64,000 nucleotides of DNA from 55-13 sp037190145 (GTDB lineage Bacteria > Armatimonadota > Fimbriimonadia > Fimbriimonadales > Fimbriimonadaceae): the NCBI GenBank assembly GCA_037190145.1, contig JBBCJU010000001.1:62001-126000 (forward strand). The letters are read 5' to 3'. The position numbers and the translations under genes are program-made. Shown here piece by piece: positions 1-6,843 of this stretch. The stretch's first letter is position 1, and every line of letters starts with the position of its first letter. The notes under the pieces are model-generated. The model worked only from the letters and a program-made list of their open reading frames with translations, was not told the DNA's origin and ran no database searches.

Positions 1-579
1 CTCCCCACGCTCTATGCTCCGATGACCACCGTGCCGGAAAAACATTCTCTCTGCATTCGGAGCGAGACGTTTCGTGGGCTGATCTTTGACTACCTAAATC
101 AATTGAAGATGGTCGGCTTCCGAACGATCTGCCTTGTCACTGGACATTCAGCTCAGGGCCAGATGGTGGAATTGTACGAAGCTGCCGGAGCCTTTATTGG
201 CGCGGAGCTATATGTCATTGCCGCATCACCCCTTGAAGTTCTAGAGGACAATAGCCTTATCGATCATGCTGGTCGTTGGGAAACCGCCCAAATGCTTGCC
301 ATAAGGCCAGATTTGGTGGACCTCTCGGCATTAAACGGACAGATTACGGCCAAAGAGTCAGGTGTATTAGGCGAAGATCCACATTGCGGCAAACCTGAGG
401 AAGCTAAGGCGATTGTCAATCGTGCATTGGATGTTTGGGTGAAGTGGATTGAAGAGCCAGATATAAGAACCATCGAGCGCTTTTACGCCCGACGTATCAA
501 AGCATTGTCTGAGTATCTAGAAGAATTTGCCGCTTTAAGCTGGGAACAAGCCATGCGCGAGTGGTGGGATAAAGTTTAA
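1..579 (+). CDS. creatininase-family amidohydrolase, 5'-truncated by window edge
   Basis: The frame is open through the first base, so the true start lies upstream. An ATG at 22 is only an internal methionine. The visible 192 codons match the C-terminal part of creatininase/MftE-type metal-dependent amidohydrolases: a TGHSAQGQ block (family pattern N/TGH..N, metal-ligand region), then DHAGRWETAQML followed by RPDLVDL, which is the family's conserved helix and glutamate region. Members hydrolyse creatinine or related cyclic amides, or process the mycofactocin precursor. The substrate cannot be told from this fragment. It has its own downstream spacer and no obvious operon partner on the right. 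Confidence 0.8.
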   Translation, partial: LPTLYAPMTTVPEKHSLCIRSETFRGLIFDYLNQLKMVGFRTICLVTGHSAQGQMVELYEAAGAFIGAELYVIAASPLEVLEDNSLIDHAGRWETAQMLAIRPDLVDLSALNGQITAKESGVLGEDPHCGKPEEAKAIVNRALDVWVKWIEEPDIRTIERFYARRIKALSEYLEEFAALSWEQAMREWWDKV

Positions 580-646
580 CTTAGCTAAGGTCTCTCGCCT
601 AAAACTACGCAGCTACGCTCGGAAGAAAAGCCAGCCTTATCCTCTC

Positions 647-1114
647 ATGAAATGGCCTTGGAGCAAGAAAGAGGAAGTAGAAAAGCCAAAGACGATGGAA
701 GCTTGCCTCGCAAGCGATCGACCAGATTTGCATGTCTCTTTATGGCTTCAAGATGCTTTCGAAAGAATGGGCCTAGAGGCAATGCCGCCGGAAGTGGCAA
801 ACGCCTATCTCACGGATCGTTTCTTATGCGAGGTGAACGGCGGCGGCCTGATGGGCTTGTTCCGCTGGCAGTTTGACTATGTTCCCAAGATGTCTCAGGC
901 TCTCCTCGAAATAGGTGCAGAGGGAATGGCGCAAACGATTGAGACAGCAATCACCAGACTGCCTGGGGCGCAGTGGCCCATCAACCCGGATTTTCTGGAC
1001 GAGATCGTGGACGACGGGTTTGACGATTTGGACCAGTCAGCTATTGCCGCTAGCGGCGAGGTTGAACAGGTTACTCATCGTTACATCCGCAAACACCTGG
1101 ATAAATTCGTTTAG
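647..1114 (+). CDS. DMP19/DUF4375-family protein
   Basis: 155 aa, cytoplasmic, no signal peptide. The core (residues about 48-105), with YLTDRFLCEVNGGG followed by a LLEIGA helix, is the pattern of the DMP19 (DUF4375) fold, in which a conserved E-V-N-G-G turn is followed by a helix ending in IGA. The name DMP19 comes from a Neisseria DNA-mimic protein, but most family members have no known role and that function should not be transferred. ATG start with a basic N-terminus (MKWPWSKKE). It stands next to the frameshifted gene on the opposite strand, and the two genes converge with overlapping stop codons near 1111-1114. Confidence 0.7.
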   Translation: MKWPWSKKEEVEKPKTMEACLASDRPDLHVSLWLQDAFERMGLEAMPPEVANAYLTDRFLCEVNGGGLMGLFRWQFDYVPKMSQALLEIGAEGMAQTIETAITRLPGAQWPINPDFLDEIVDDGFDDLDQSAIAASGEVEQVTHRYIRKHLDKFV

Positions 1115-1637
1115 ATGGGATATTCCTCGTCAGAGCGAATCAGTTCTACCTCGACACCCACTCTATCGCCGTTCGCCAAGAGTTCATAGAGATTGAACGT
1201 TCCGTCCCCAAATCCCGTACTAACTCTGATCAATTCGGCTTTGTCCGCAAGTGTGAAAACACCAGGATCCTCGACTTCGAACAGTTCATCGGGATTATCC
1301 GCAAGTTTGGGATACTCACGCGCAATCCTTGCGTAAAGATCAAAGTCGCAAATACCCTGGGTAGCTACATCTGCCCACGTCTCACCGATCTTGTTGAGAC
1401 CCTCTGGACTAACGCCTTGAAGGCAGAACATGAGCCTAGAGTTGTACACCTCGGTATCGAACTTTCTTTGCTAACTGAGGCCTGATAGGTTCCCGGAGGG
1501 AGGTCCACAATCTCTCCATCATCCGCTGAGGGCGCGAAGCGCGCGTCTCCAACCCAAACCCGGGTTCCAGAGAATTCGAAACTATAAAAAGGAATCCAGT
1601 CGGACTCGCCCCCAAGCTCCGTCTTTTCATCGGACAT
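1111..1637 (-). pseudogene. hypothetical protein gene interrupted by a frameshift
   Basis: Two overlapping minus-strand frames read as one protein. Frame A starts at the ATG at 1637 (MSDEKTELGG) and runs through DLPPGTYQASVSKE. Frame B continues as KFDTEVYNSRLMFCLQG and ends at 1111 after SDEEYPI. The switch is of the -1 type, near 1464-1470 in an A/G-rich stretch. Each half lacks a plausible partner start or end: frame B has only a GTG at 1449 without a Shine-Dalgarno site. The joined product of about 174 aa has a C-terminal GFGDGTFNLYEL segment reminiscent of small DUF4241/immunity-like proteins, but I do not assign a family. It could be a true pseudogene or an assembly error. Confidence 0.55.
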
Positions 1638-1743
1638 AGCACTAGTATAAAGAGATATAGACTCTATCTCCAGAGGCACTCTGTGAAAATCTACATCACC
1701 TGTAGTTTCCCCTACCTCTCTACGCGGTAGCATTTCCCGCGAT

Positions 1744-2490
1744 ATGCCCGAAAAGTTGAACATCGTCATTTGGGACGAGAATCCTCCTCATGCCCCCAAA
1801 GAGGTCTATCCTGACCAACTCCGTGGAGCCATTGCTCAAGGCCTAGAAGCCTTCGACAGCAAGAGCGAACTCAATGTCAAGGTTGCTCACTTGGATGAAG
1901 CTGAGCAAGGCATGCCGGAGAGCCTTCTCGCCGAGACCGACGTTCTCCTTTGGTGGGGACATGCGCGGCACGGCGAAGTGGAAGATGCACTTGCGGAGCG
2001 CGTTAAGAAGCACGTTCGTGAGAGAGGCATGGGATTCATCTGTTTGCACTCTGGGCACTACTCCAAAACCTTCAAAGCTGTTTTGGGATGCACCGGCGAC
2101 CTGAAGGGCGGCTGGCGTGAGGCTGATGACAAAGAGATCATCACCGTCTGCGCCCCCAACCACCCCATCGCAGAGGGAGTCAAAGACTTCACCCTAGAGG
2201 CGGAAGAGATGTACGGAGCACCGTTCGACGTACCTCCTCCCCTGGTCCTGGTCCTGCAATCCCAATTCACCGTTGGCAACGAATATTTCCCTTGCGGAGC
2301 CTGTTGGACCGTAGGCGAAGGCATCGATCCGGAATTCACTTCTGGTCCAGGCGGAGGCAAAGGGCAGGGCGAAGGTAAGGGCAGAGTCTTCTACTTCCGT
2401 CCAGGGCACGAGACATACAAAACTTACTTTGACGAGAATGTTCGGCGAGTTATATACAACGCCGTTCGCTGGGCAGGTCGCCTGGTCTAG
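1744..2490 (+). CDS. ThuA-like domain protein
   Basis: 248 aa, about the usual length for a single ThuA-like domain (class I glutamine-amidotransferase-like fold). Visible family blocks are the N-terminal IVIWDENPPH strand with P-x-x-V-Y-P, DVLLWWGHARH, the helix-turn GMGFICLHSGHYSKTF (replacing the nucleophile elbow), PNHPIAEGV, and GRVFYFRPGHE before the final helix NAVRWAG. ThuA proteins are linked to trehalose and other sugar catabolism in rhizobia, but the reaction of most members is unknown. No signal peptide. The ATG at 1744 sits head-to-head with the frameshifted gene, about 106 bp away. Confidence 0.85.
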   Translation: MPEKLNIVIWDENPPHAPKEVYPDQLRGAIAQGLEAFDSKSELNVKVAHLDEAEQGMPESLLAETDVLLWWGHARHGEVEDALAERVKKHVRERGMGFICLHSGHYSKTFKAVLGCTGDLKGGWREADDKEIITVCAPNHPIAEGVKDFTLEAEEMYGAPFDVPPPLVLVLQSQFTVGNEYFPCGACWTVGEGIDPEFTSGPGGGKGQGEGKGRVFYFRPGHETYKTYFDENVRRVIYNAVRWAGRLV

Positions 2491-2500
2491 TTGATTTCGA

Positions 2501-2531
2501 ATGGCCTGTATCCAGAACTCGAGCAGGCCAT
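2501..2531. terminator. short hairpin after thuA-like gene
   Basis: An 8-bp perfect stem (atggcctg at 2501-2508 pairing with caggccat at 2524-2531) with a 15-nt loop lies 10 bases after the ThuA-like stop codon. There is no convincing T-tract, so intrinsic termination is only possible. Confidence 0.3.
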
Positions 2532-2615
2532 AACCCGCTATGACACTTTTCAACTTAAAGAACACAGGTTCGATCGCCTTGTAATATTTTTGGGAAATCG
2601 TTCGGTACGATTTGA

Positions 2616-3101
2616 TTGATGACTCAGTTTGCGATATCTTGGCGTCTTAGCCGAGGAAGATTTGTAGCGGAAGTGAAGGACCTAAACAAGGAACAGTTGA
2701 ATTGGCGACTCTATCCTGGCTCCCTCACCATCGGAGAAATGGCAATGCACGTCGCCGGGGTGGAGGTGTCGTTTGTCTCCCAACTTACAGACACTCCGTT
2801 GAATGAGCTGCAAACCCGGATCAAAGCAACCGCTACGGATGGCGTGGTCAACGATAAACCTTTCCCATTTTCATCCGAGGAAATTACACCCGAACTGGTT
2901 GCCGAGAGCCTCACATTGGCTGAGAAGATGACCCTCTCGATCATTGATGAACCCTCAGAAACCCTTCTTCAGAGAGAGGTCGTCAGTGCTTTAGGGCCGG
3001 TCATCACCGGAGAAGGAGCCCTGGCCCGATTCGCGTTTCACCCTGGCTATCACCAAGGGCAGGCTTACCAAATCAAGAACGCACCGGGCTTCCCCAAGTA
3101 A
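2616..3101 (+). CDS. DinB-like metalloprotein
   Basis: 161 aa four-helix-bundle protein of the DinB/YfiT superfamily. The three expected metal ligands are visible: His45 in the first helix (MAMHVAGVE) and the pair His142/His146 in FAFHPGYHQGQ near the C-terminus. Relatives include bacillithiol and mycothiol S-transferases and many uncharacterised damage-inducible proteins, so the thiol cofactor and substrate here are unknown. Single gene, ATG start, followed by a hairpin with a T-run. Confidence 0.85.
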   Translation: MMTQFAISWRLSRGRFVAEVKDLNKEQLNWRLYPGSLTIGEMAMHVAGVEVSFVSQLTDTPLNELQTRIKATATDGVVNDKPFPFSSEEITPELVAESLTLAEKMTLSIIDEPSETLLQREVVSALGPVITGEGALARFAFHPGYHQGQAYQIKNAPGFPK

Positions 3102-3112
3102 TCGGAACTCTT

Positions 3113-3136
3113 CCTCGGGCTTCCCGGGAGGTTTTT
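3113..3136 (+). terminator. Rho-independent terminator of dinB-like gene
   Basis: A GC-rich hairpin (cctcggg pairing with cccgggagg through a two-base bulge, loop ctt) is followed directly by five T residues, 12 bases after the stop codon. Confidence 0.6.
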
Positions 3137-3145
3137 GGAATATTC

Positions 3146-3178
3146 TCGGATGTTTGAGAAAGGTTCTCAAACATCCGA
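3146..3178. terminator. long perfect hairpin between convergent genes
   Basis: A 15-bp perfect inverted repeat (3146-3160 with 3164-3178, 3-nt loop agg) separates the convergent dinB-like and binding-protein genes. A third degenerate copy of the arm (ctcaaacgtccgg) begins near 3187. There is no T-tract on either side, so it may be a bidirectional transcript end, an RNA-stabilising stem or a small interspersed repeat. Confidence 0.5.
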
Positions 3179-3221
3179 AAGTCGCCTCAAACGTCCGGCA
3201 TGACTCTATGGGCTCAGGAGC

Positions 3222-4271
3222 TTACGGCAAAAACTTGGGATCTACGTCGGTAAAGCCCCAATCCTTTAGTTGCTTGCCCCACTCTTTCAGATTGTCCTTG
3301 GTGACTCGGACTAGTTCCATCTTGTTGATCGTTATGACCTCTTTTCCGAGGACCAGTTTGTCTACGATAATGCCAACCGACTTATGGCCCCAATCGTAAG
3401 TAGGCTGAGCCAACAAAACGGGAGCCAAGCCGCGCTCTACATAGGGCAGCTCCGCCGGTAGGGCATCCACCGCAACGATTTTCACCTTTGTCGGATCTAA
3501 ATCTTTGAGCAAAGAAGGGGCAAACAAAGGCCAGCCACCGATCATTGCCCAACCATTGATCTGAGGGTTTGCATTCATCGCGTTCATCACCGCCGAAGTT
3601 GCGTCTTGGGGGGTTTCAGGATGGTAGAAGACGTTGACGACCTTGATACCAGGATATTTCGCCGCCGCTTCTTTAGCTCCTTGAACCCTCTTCTGAAGAT
3701 TAGGAGCATTCTGATTGCCGGCAAGGATAGCAACGCTTCCCTTCTCGCCCAACTGCTTGGCCAATTCCTCCATCGTCAGCTTGCCGCACTCCATATCATC
3801 TGCCCCGTAGAAGGCAAATCTCTTTGAATCAGGAGCATCAGAATCAAAGGTCATTACTTCCACACCCTTATCCACCGCGTCATTAATGGCTCCCGTGACC
3901 TTCGTGGCGTCCGAGCATGAGATGAGAATGGCGTCGGCTCCTTCATTGACGGCCTGTGAAATCCTCTGAGCCTGAACTTGGCCATCCTCCTGATCCGGAG
4001 TTCTGACATCGATCGTAATCTCGCAACCCGTAGCGGCCGTCAACTCTTTTGCGGCGACCCTAGCACCCTCGTGCGCAGATTGGAAAACTGGGTTGGAATT
4101 AGACTTGGCAATGACCGTGATCTTCAGCTTGTCCTTTTTCCGAGTCACTCCATCCGTCTTTGATTGAGCAGTCGCCGTAGTTCCCGTTGTGCTTTCTGGA
4201 CCCTTTTCGCCACTGCAGCCAAACATGGCAAAGGCCGCGAAAAAGGAAAGGAAGATCGATCTTTTGACCAT
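3222..4271 (-). CDS. ribose/galactose-type ABC transporter substrate-binding lipoprotein
   Basis: 349 aa periplasmic-binding protein of the RbsB type (two-lobed, type I fold). A lipoprotein signal ends in FAMFGC (Cys19), then a Thr/Ser-rich linker, then KITVIAKSNSNPVFQSAHEGARVAA, typical of the N-lobe that recognises pentoses or similar sugars. Further blocks are ADAILISCSDA, VMTFDSDAPDS and VAILAGNQNAPN. Expected role: capture of a sugar outside the inner membrane for an ABC importer. No permease or ATPase gene lies beside it, so the partners must be elsewhere or it may act as a chemosensory receptor. The ligand is not predictable from the sequence alone. Confidence 0.85.
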   Translation of the reverse strand: MVKRSIFLSFFAAFAMFGCSGEKGPESTTGTTATAQSKTDGVTRKKDKLKITVIAKSNSNPVFQSAHEGARVAAKELTAATGCEITIDVRTPDQEDGQVQAQRISQAVNEGADAILISCSDATKVTGAINDAVDKGVEVMTFDSDAPDSKRFAFYGADDMECGKLTMEELAKQLGEKGSVAILAGNQNAPNLQKRVQGAKEAAAKYPGIKVVNVFYHPETPQDATSAVMNAMNANPQINGWAMIGGWPLFAPSLLKDLDPTKVKIVAVDALPAELPYVERGLAPVLLAQPTYDWGHKSVGIIVDKLVLGKEVITINKMELVRVTKDNLKEWGKQLKDWGFTDVDPKFLP

Positions 4272-4307
4272 GCTTTCCGTTTCGCCACGCCTATGGGCAA
4301 TTCCTGC

Positions 4308-4700
4308 TTACTTTATGAGCTTGACGCTAACCGAATTTATGCAATAGCGCTGACCCGTTGGAGTTTGTGGGGCATCGTCAAAAATGTGACCCAAATGTCC
4401 GCCGCATCGAGCACACGTCACTTCAACCCGACGCATTCCATAGCTTGTATCTTCGTGAAAGTCTACTGAGCCCTCTTTGGCATCATAAAAGCTTGGCCAC
4501 CCACAGTGAGAATCAAATTTTGTGGTGCTGTCAAAAAGAACATTGCCGCAAGCGCGACAGACGTAAGTTCCTGGCTCATGGTTGTTCCAGTACTCGCCCG
4601 TGAAAGCACGCTCTGTACCTTTTTGCCGAAGGACATGGTACTCCTCGGGAGTTAACTCCGCCTTCCATTCAGCTTCCGACTTCACAATCTTCTCGCTCAT
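4308..4700 (-). CDS. msrB: peptide-methionine (R)-S-oxide reductase MsrB
   Basis: 130 aa, a full-length single-domain MsrB. It reduces methionine-R-sulfoxide in proteins using thioredoxin. The catalytic cysteine is Cys120 in RYCINSVS. The structural zinc site is complete, with Cys48/Cys51 (CRAC) and Cys96/Cys99 (CARC). A further Cys66 in SHCGWPSF is placed where a resolving cysteine is often found. It is cytoplasmic, with no signal peptide. The matching S-specific enzyme (msrA) is 2 kb upstream on the same strand, separated by speE and an exported protein gene. Confidence 0.97.
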   Translation of the reverse strand: MSEKIVKSEAEWKAELTPEEYHVLRQKGTERAFTGEYWNNHEPGTYVCRACGNVLFDSTTKFDSHCGWPSFYDAKEGSVDFHEDTSYGMRRVEVTCARCGGHLGHIFDDAPQTPTGQRYCINSVSVKLIK

Positions 4701-4751
4701 GGTTATCAGTATGTCTGTCTAGAAACCAATGTTTCAGTGGCCCATAAATGT

Positions 4752-4784
4752 TGTAGGACCAGAAGTTAAACTTCTGGTCCTACA
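4752..4784. terminator. 15-bp perfect hairpin downstream of the LTxxQ-type gene
   Basis: tgtaggaccagaagt (4752-4766) pairs perfectly with 4770-4784 across a 3-nt loop. It lies between two minus-strand genes, after the 4807-5313 gene and before msrB. No T-tract follows on either strand. It has the same architecture (about 15-bp stem, 3-nt loop) as the hairpin at 3146-3178, though the sequence differs. Confidence 0.5.
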
Positions 4785-4806
4785 GTGGAATCGTGGTTAG
4801 ATTGAC

Positions 4807-5313
4807 CTAGCCTCGACCGCTCTTTACTCCAGCACCACTGCCGGCTTTGGCACCACCACCTGCGGCACCTGCACCAGGACCTCGGCGTTGCCCTTGACCG
4901 CCAGGACCACCCTGTCGCATTCGGCTTCGCATTTCTGCAAACTTCTTCTGCTGATCCTTGTTCAGGATTGCATTCAGCTTCTTATTATTTTCTTCACGCA
5001 GTTTCATAAACGCTGCCTGCTTTTGCTCTTGGGTCATTTTCTTATTGTCGAAAATGGCGCGACCTTTGGGATCGTTCGTCTTGTAGAGCGCAACAACCTT
5101 CTTCTTCTGTTCCGCAGTTAGCTTTAGTTCCTTTGACAAGCGATCAGCTCGCTCTTCAGGAGTTCGCGCTCGGAAGCCGCCGGGGCCACCAGGGCCACCT
5201 TGCCGACCGTTGCCAGGCTTCTGTCCACCTGCTCCGGCTTTCGCTCCATTTTGGGCAATTGCAGCTCCGCCAATTGCGAGCGCTGCCACGATGAGAATCG
5301 ACTTTAAATTCAC
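4807..5313 (-). CDS. exported Gly-rich protein with LTxxQ (Spy/CpxP-like) motif
   Basis: 168 aa. The start is taken as the GTG at 5313 because CAGGAG sits 9 bases upstream and the protein then opens with a clean signal peptide (VNLKSILIVAALAIGGAAIAQ). Starts further upstream would add an unlikely leader. The mature protein has a Gly/Gln/Pro-rich arm, a charged helical core (residues about 48-125) containing LKLTAEQKKKVVAL, the LTxxQ signature of the Spy/CpxP periplasmic chaperone and metal-resistance family, and a Gly/Ala-rich tail. A periplasmic stress or folding role is inferred. The low-complexity ends are unusual for Spy proper. Confidence 0.7.
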   Translation of the reverse strand: MNLKSILIVAALAIGGAAIAQNGAKAGAGGQKPGNGRQGGPGGPGGFRARTPEERADRLSKELKLTAEQKKKVVALYKTNDPKGRAIFDNKKMTQEQKQAAFMKLREENNKKLNAILNKDQQKKFAEMRSRMRQGGPGGQGQRRGPGAGAAGGGAKAGSGAGVKSGRG

Positions 5314-5399
5314 TGGTTTGTACTCCTGACAAGTGTGCGTAAAAACCGCGCACGACACATTCGAGAAGAATAACGAAGTTTCAGACAAAAAGTGCGGTT

Positions 5400-6233
5400 C
5401 TAGAACGCAAGTTTTGTAAATGCATAGGACCAGGTAGCTTCATTTAGGTACCGCAGGTTCAATGCCTTCGCTTTTTCTGAAGGGAAAGAGGTGACCGGTG
5501 TTGCACCTTTGCTTGCCCAGCAGTATCCCGAGAAACCACCAAAACTAGGGATTACCGCCTGGTAGCTGCCCGTGTGCGGGAAAACTCTTCCAAACATCGC
5601 CTGAATTCCTTCGAGAGAGTAGGGACAAAACAATAGGTTGTCGGCTTGCGTTACCAGGATGCCTTGATCCGTAAGCACGTTAAAGCAGTCACGGTAGAAC
5701 TCGTCAGTAAAGAGCATCTCACTAAGGGCTCCATCTTCTTCCTCATAGGTGTCAGTAGAGTCGGCGACAATCAGGTCGTATTTTCGCTTGGTCTGTTTTA
5801 CAAAAGGAAATGCATCGGCAACATGCACGTGCATTCTTGGATCATCAAATGCTCCATCGCTCACACCCGGCAAATGATTGCGACTTTCTTCAATGACGCC
5901 AGCATCTATTTCCACCATATCGACATGTTCAATGGTGGGGTGCTTCGCTAATTCGCGAAGAACTCCACCATCTCCTCCTCCGATAACTAGAGCCGTCTTG
6001 GGCTGATCTAGGGAAAGGAGGGGAATCTGAACAAGCGCTTCATGGTAGGCATGCTCATCTAACTCTGTTAGCTGGATGTGATTGTCAAGCAACAACACCC
6101 GCCCAAAAACATCCGTTTCCAAAATATCAATCTGCTGGAAATCTGTCTTTCGGCTAACTATCTGCGTACGAACCGATGCAGTCATCGTGAGTTTGTCGCT
6201 TCGTATCGGAAAGGTTAGAGAGTTTTGAGTCAC
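5400..6233 (-). CDS. speE: spermidine synthase (polyamine aminopropyltransferase)
   Basis: 277 aa, normal length for SpeE. It transfers aminopropyl from decarboxylated S-adenosylmethionine to putrescine. Visible motifs: DVFGRVLLLDNHIQLTELDE followed by AYHEAL (substrate-gating region), the nucleotide-binding loop ALVIGGGDGGVLREL, the acidic VEIDAGVIE turn, and YDLIVADSTDTYEEEDG with the conserved catalytic Asp region. The start shown is a GTG. Met17 (ATG at 6185) is an alternative and neither has a clear Shine-Dalgarno site. No speD or speA is nearby in the window. Confidence 0.93.
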   Translation of the reverse strand: MTQNSLTFPIRSDKLTMTASVRTQIVSRKTDFQQIDILETDVFGRVLLLDNHIQLTELDEHAYHEALVQIPLLSLDQPKTALVIGGGDGGVLRELAKHPTIEHVDMVEIDAGVIEESRNHLPGVSDGAFDDPRMHVHVADAFPFVKQTKRKYDLIVADSTDTYEEEDGALSEMLFTDEFYRDCFNVLTDQGILVTQADNLLFCPYSLEGIQAMFGRVFPHTGSYQAVIPSFGGFSGYCWASKGATPVTSFPSEKAKALNLRYLNEATWSYAFTKLAF

Positions 6234-6301
6234 GTCAAGAGTTTACTTGGACATATGGGGCTCGCTGGGAAGGTCAGTTATGCCCAACCTTCCACGTCAA
6301 A

Positions 6302-6799
6302 CTATTTCCGACGAATATGGCATGAAGCCAAACCTCTTCTCTCAAAATACTTCTGGTGATACTCCTCGGCATCCCAGAAATGGCTCTCGGGGACCAGTTG
6401 AGTAACAATCGGTCGATCAAACTCGCCAGACTCAGTTAAGTCGCTAATCACTCTTTCGACCATCGCCTTCTGCCCAACAGAATGGTAGAAAACCGCTGAC
6501 CGATACTGTTCTCCAATATCTGGACCTTGCCGATTTAAGGTTGTTGGGTCATGAAGGTTAAAAAACTCCTTCACCAAAAACTCATAGCTCACAACCTGTG
6601 GATCGAACTCGATTTGAACAGCTTCGGCGTGTCCAGTATCTCCGTCGCAAACATCATAGTAGCTTGGATCAGCCGTATGCCCGCCAACGTAGCCAACCTT
6701 GGTTGCTAGCACACCGTCCACCTTGCTGAACTCCAATTCAACGCCCCAAAAACAGCCTGCCGCAAATGTAGCAACTTCCGTAGCACTATCTCTATTCAT
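6302..6799 (-). CDS. msrA: peptide-methionine (S)-S-oxide reductase MsrA
   Basis: 165 aa from the ATG at 6799, which is chosen over an upstream in-frame ATG (6829) because GGAGG lies 5 bases before it. MsrA reduces methionine-S-sulfoxide. The catalytic Cys16 is in AAGCFWGVE. Other family blocks are VGYVGGHTADPSYYDVCDGDTGHAE, FFNLHDPTTLNRQGPDIGEQYRSA and the C-terminal HQKYF. With msrB downstream it covers both sulfoxide stereoisomers. A Cys near the C-terminus (ASCHIRRK) could serve as the resolving residue. It is divergent from the diguanylate cyclase gene. Confidence 0.97.
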   Translation of the reverse strand: MNRDSATEVATFAAGCFWGVELEFSKVDGVLATKVGYVGGHTADPSYYDVCDGDTGHAEAVQIEFDPQVVSYEFLVKEFFNLHDPTTLNRQGPDIGEQYRSAVFYHSVGQKAMVERVISDLTESGEFDRPIVTQLVPESHFWDAEEYHQKYFERRGLASCHIRRK

Positions 6800-6843
6800 T
6801 TTCACCTCCGCGCTTTTGCCTAACTCCATGAACTTAGTTCCCG

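Noticed and set aside
1460..1475. Programmed -1 ribosomal frameshift in the split gene at 1111-1637
   Set aside because: The A/G-rich site does not fit the X-XXY-YYZ slippery pattern in the upstream frame and no downstream stimulatory hairpin is evident; mutation or sequencing error is simpler.
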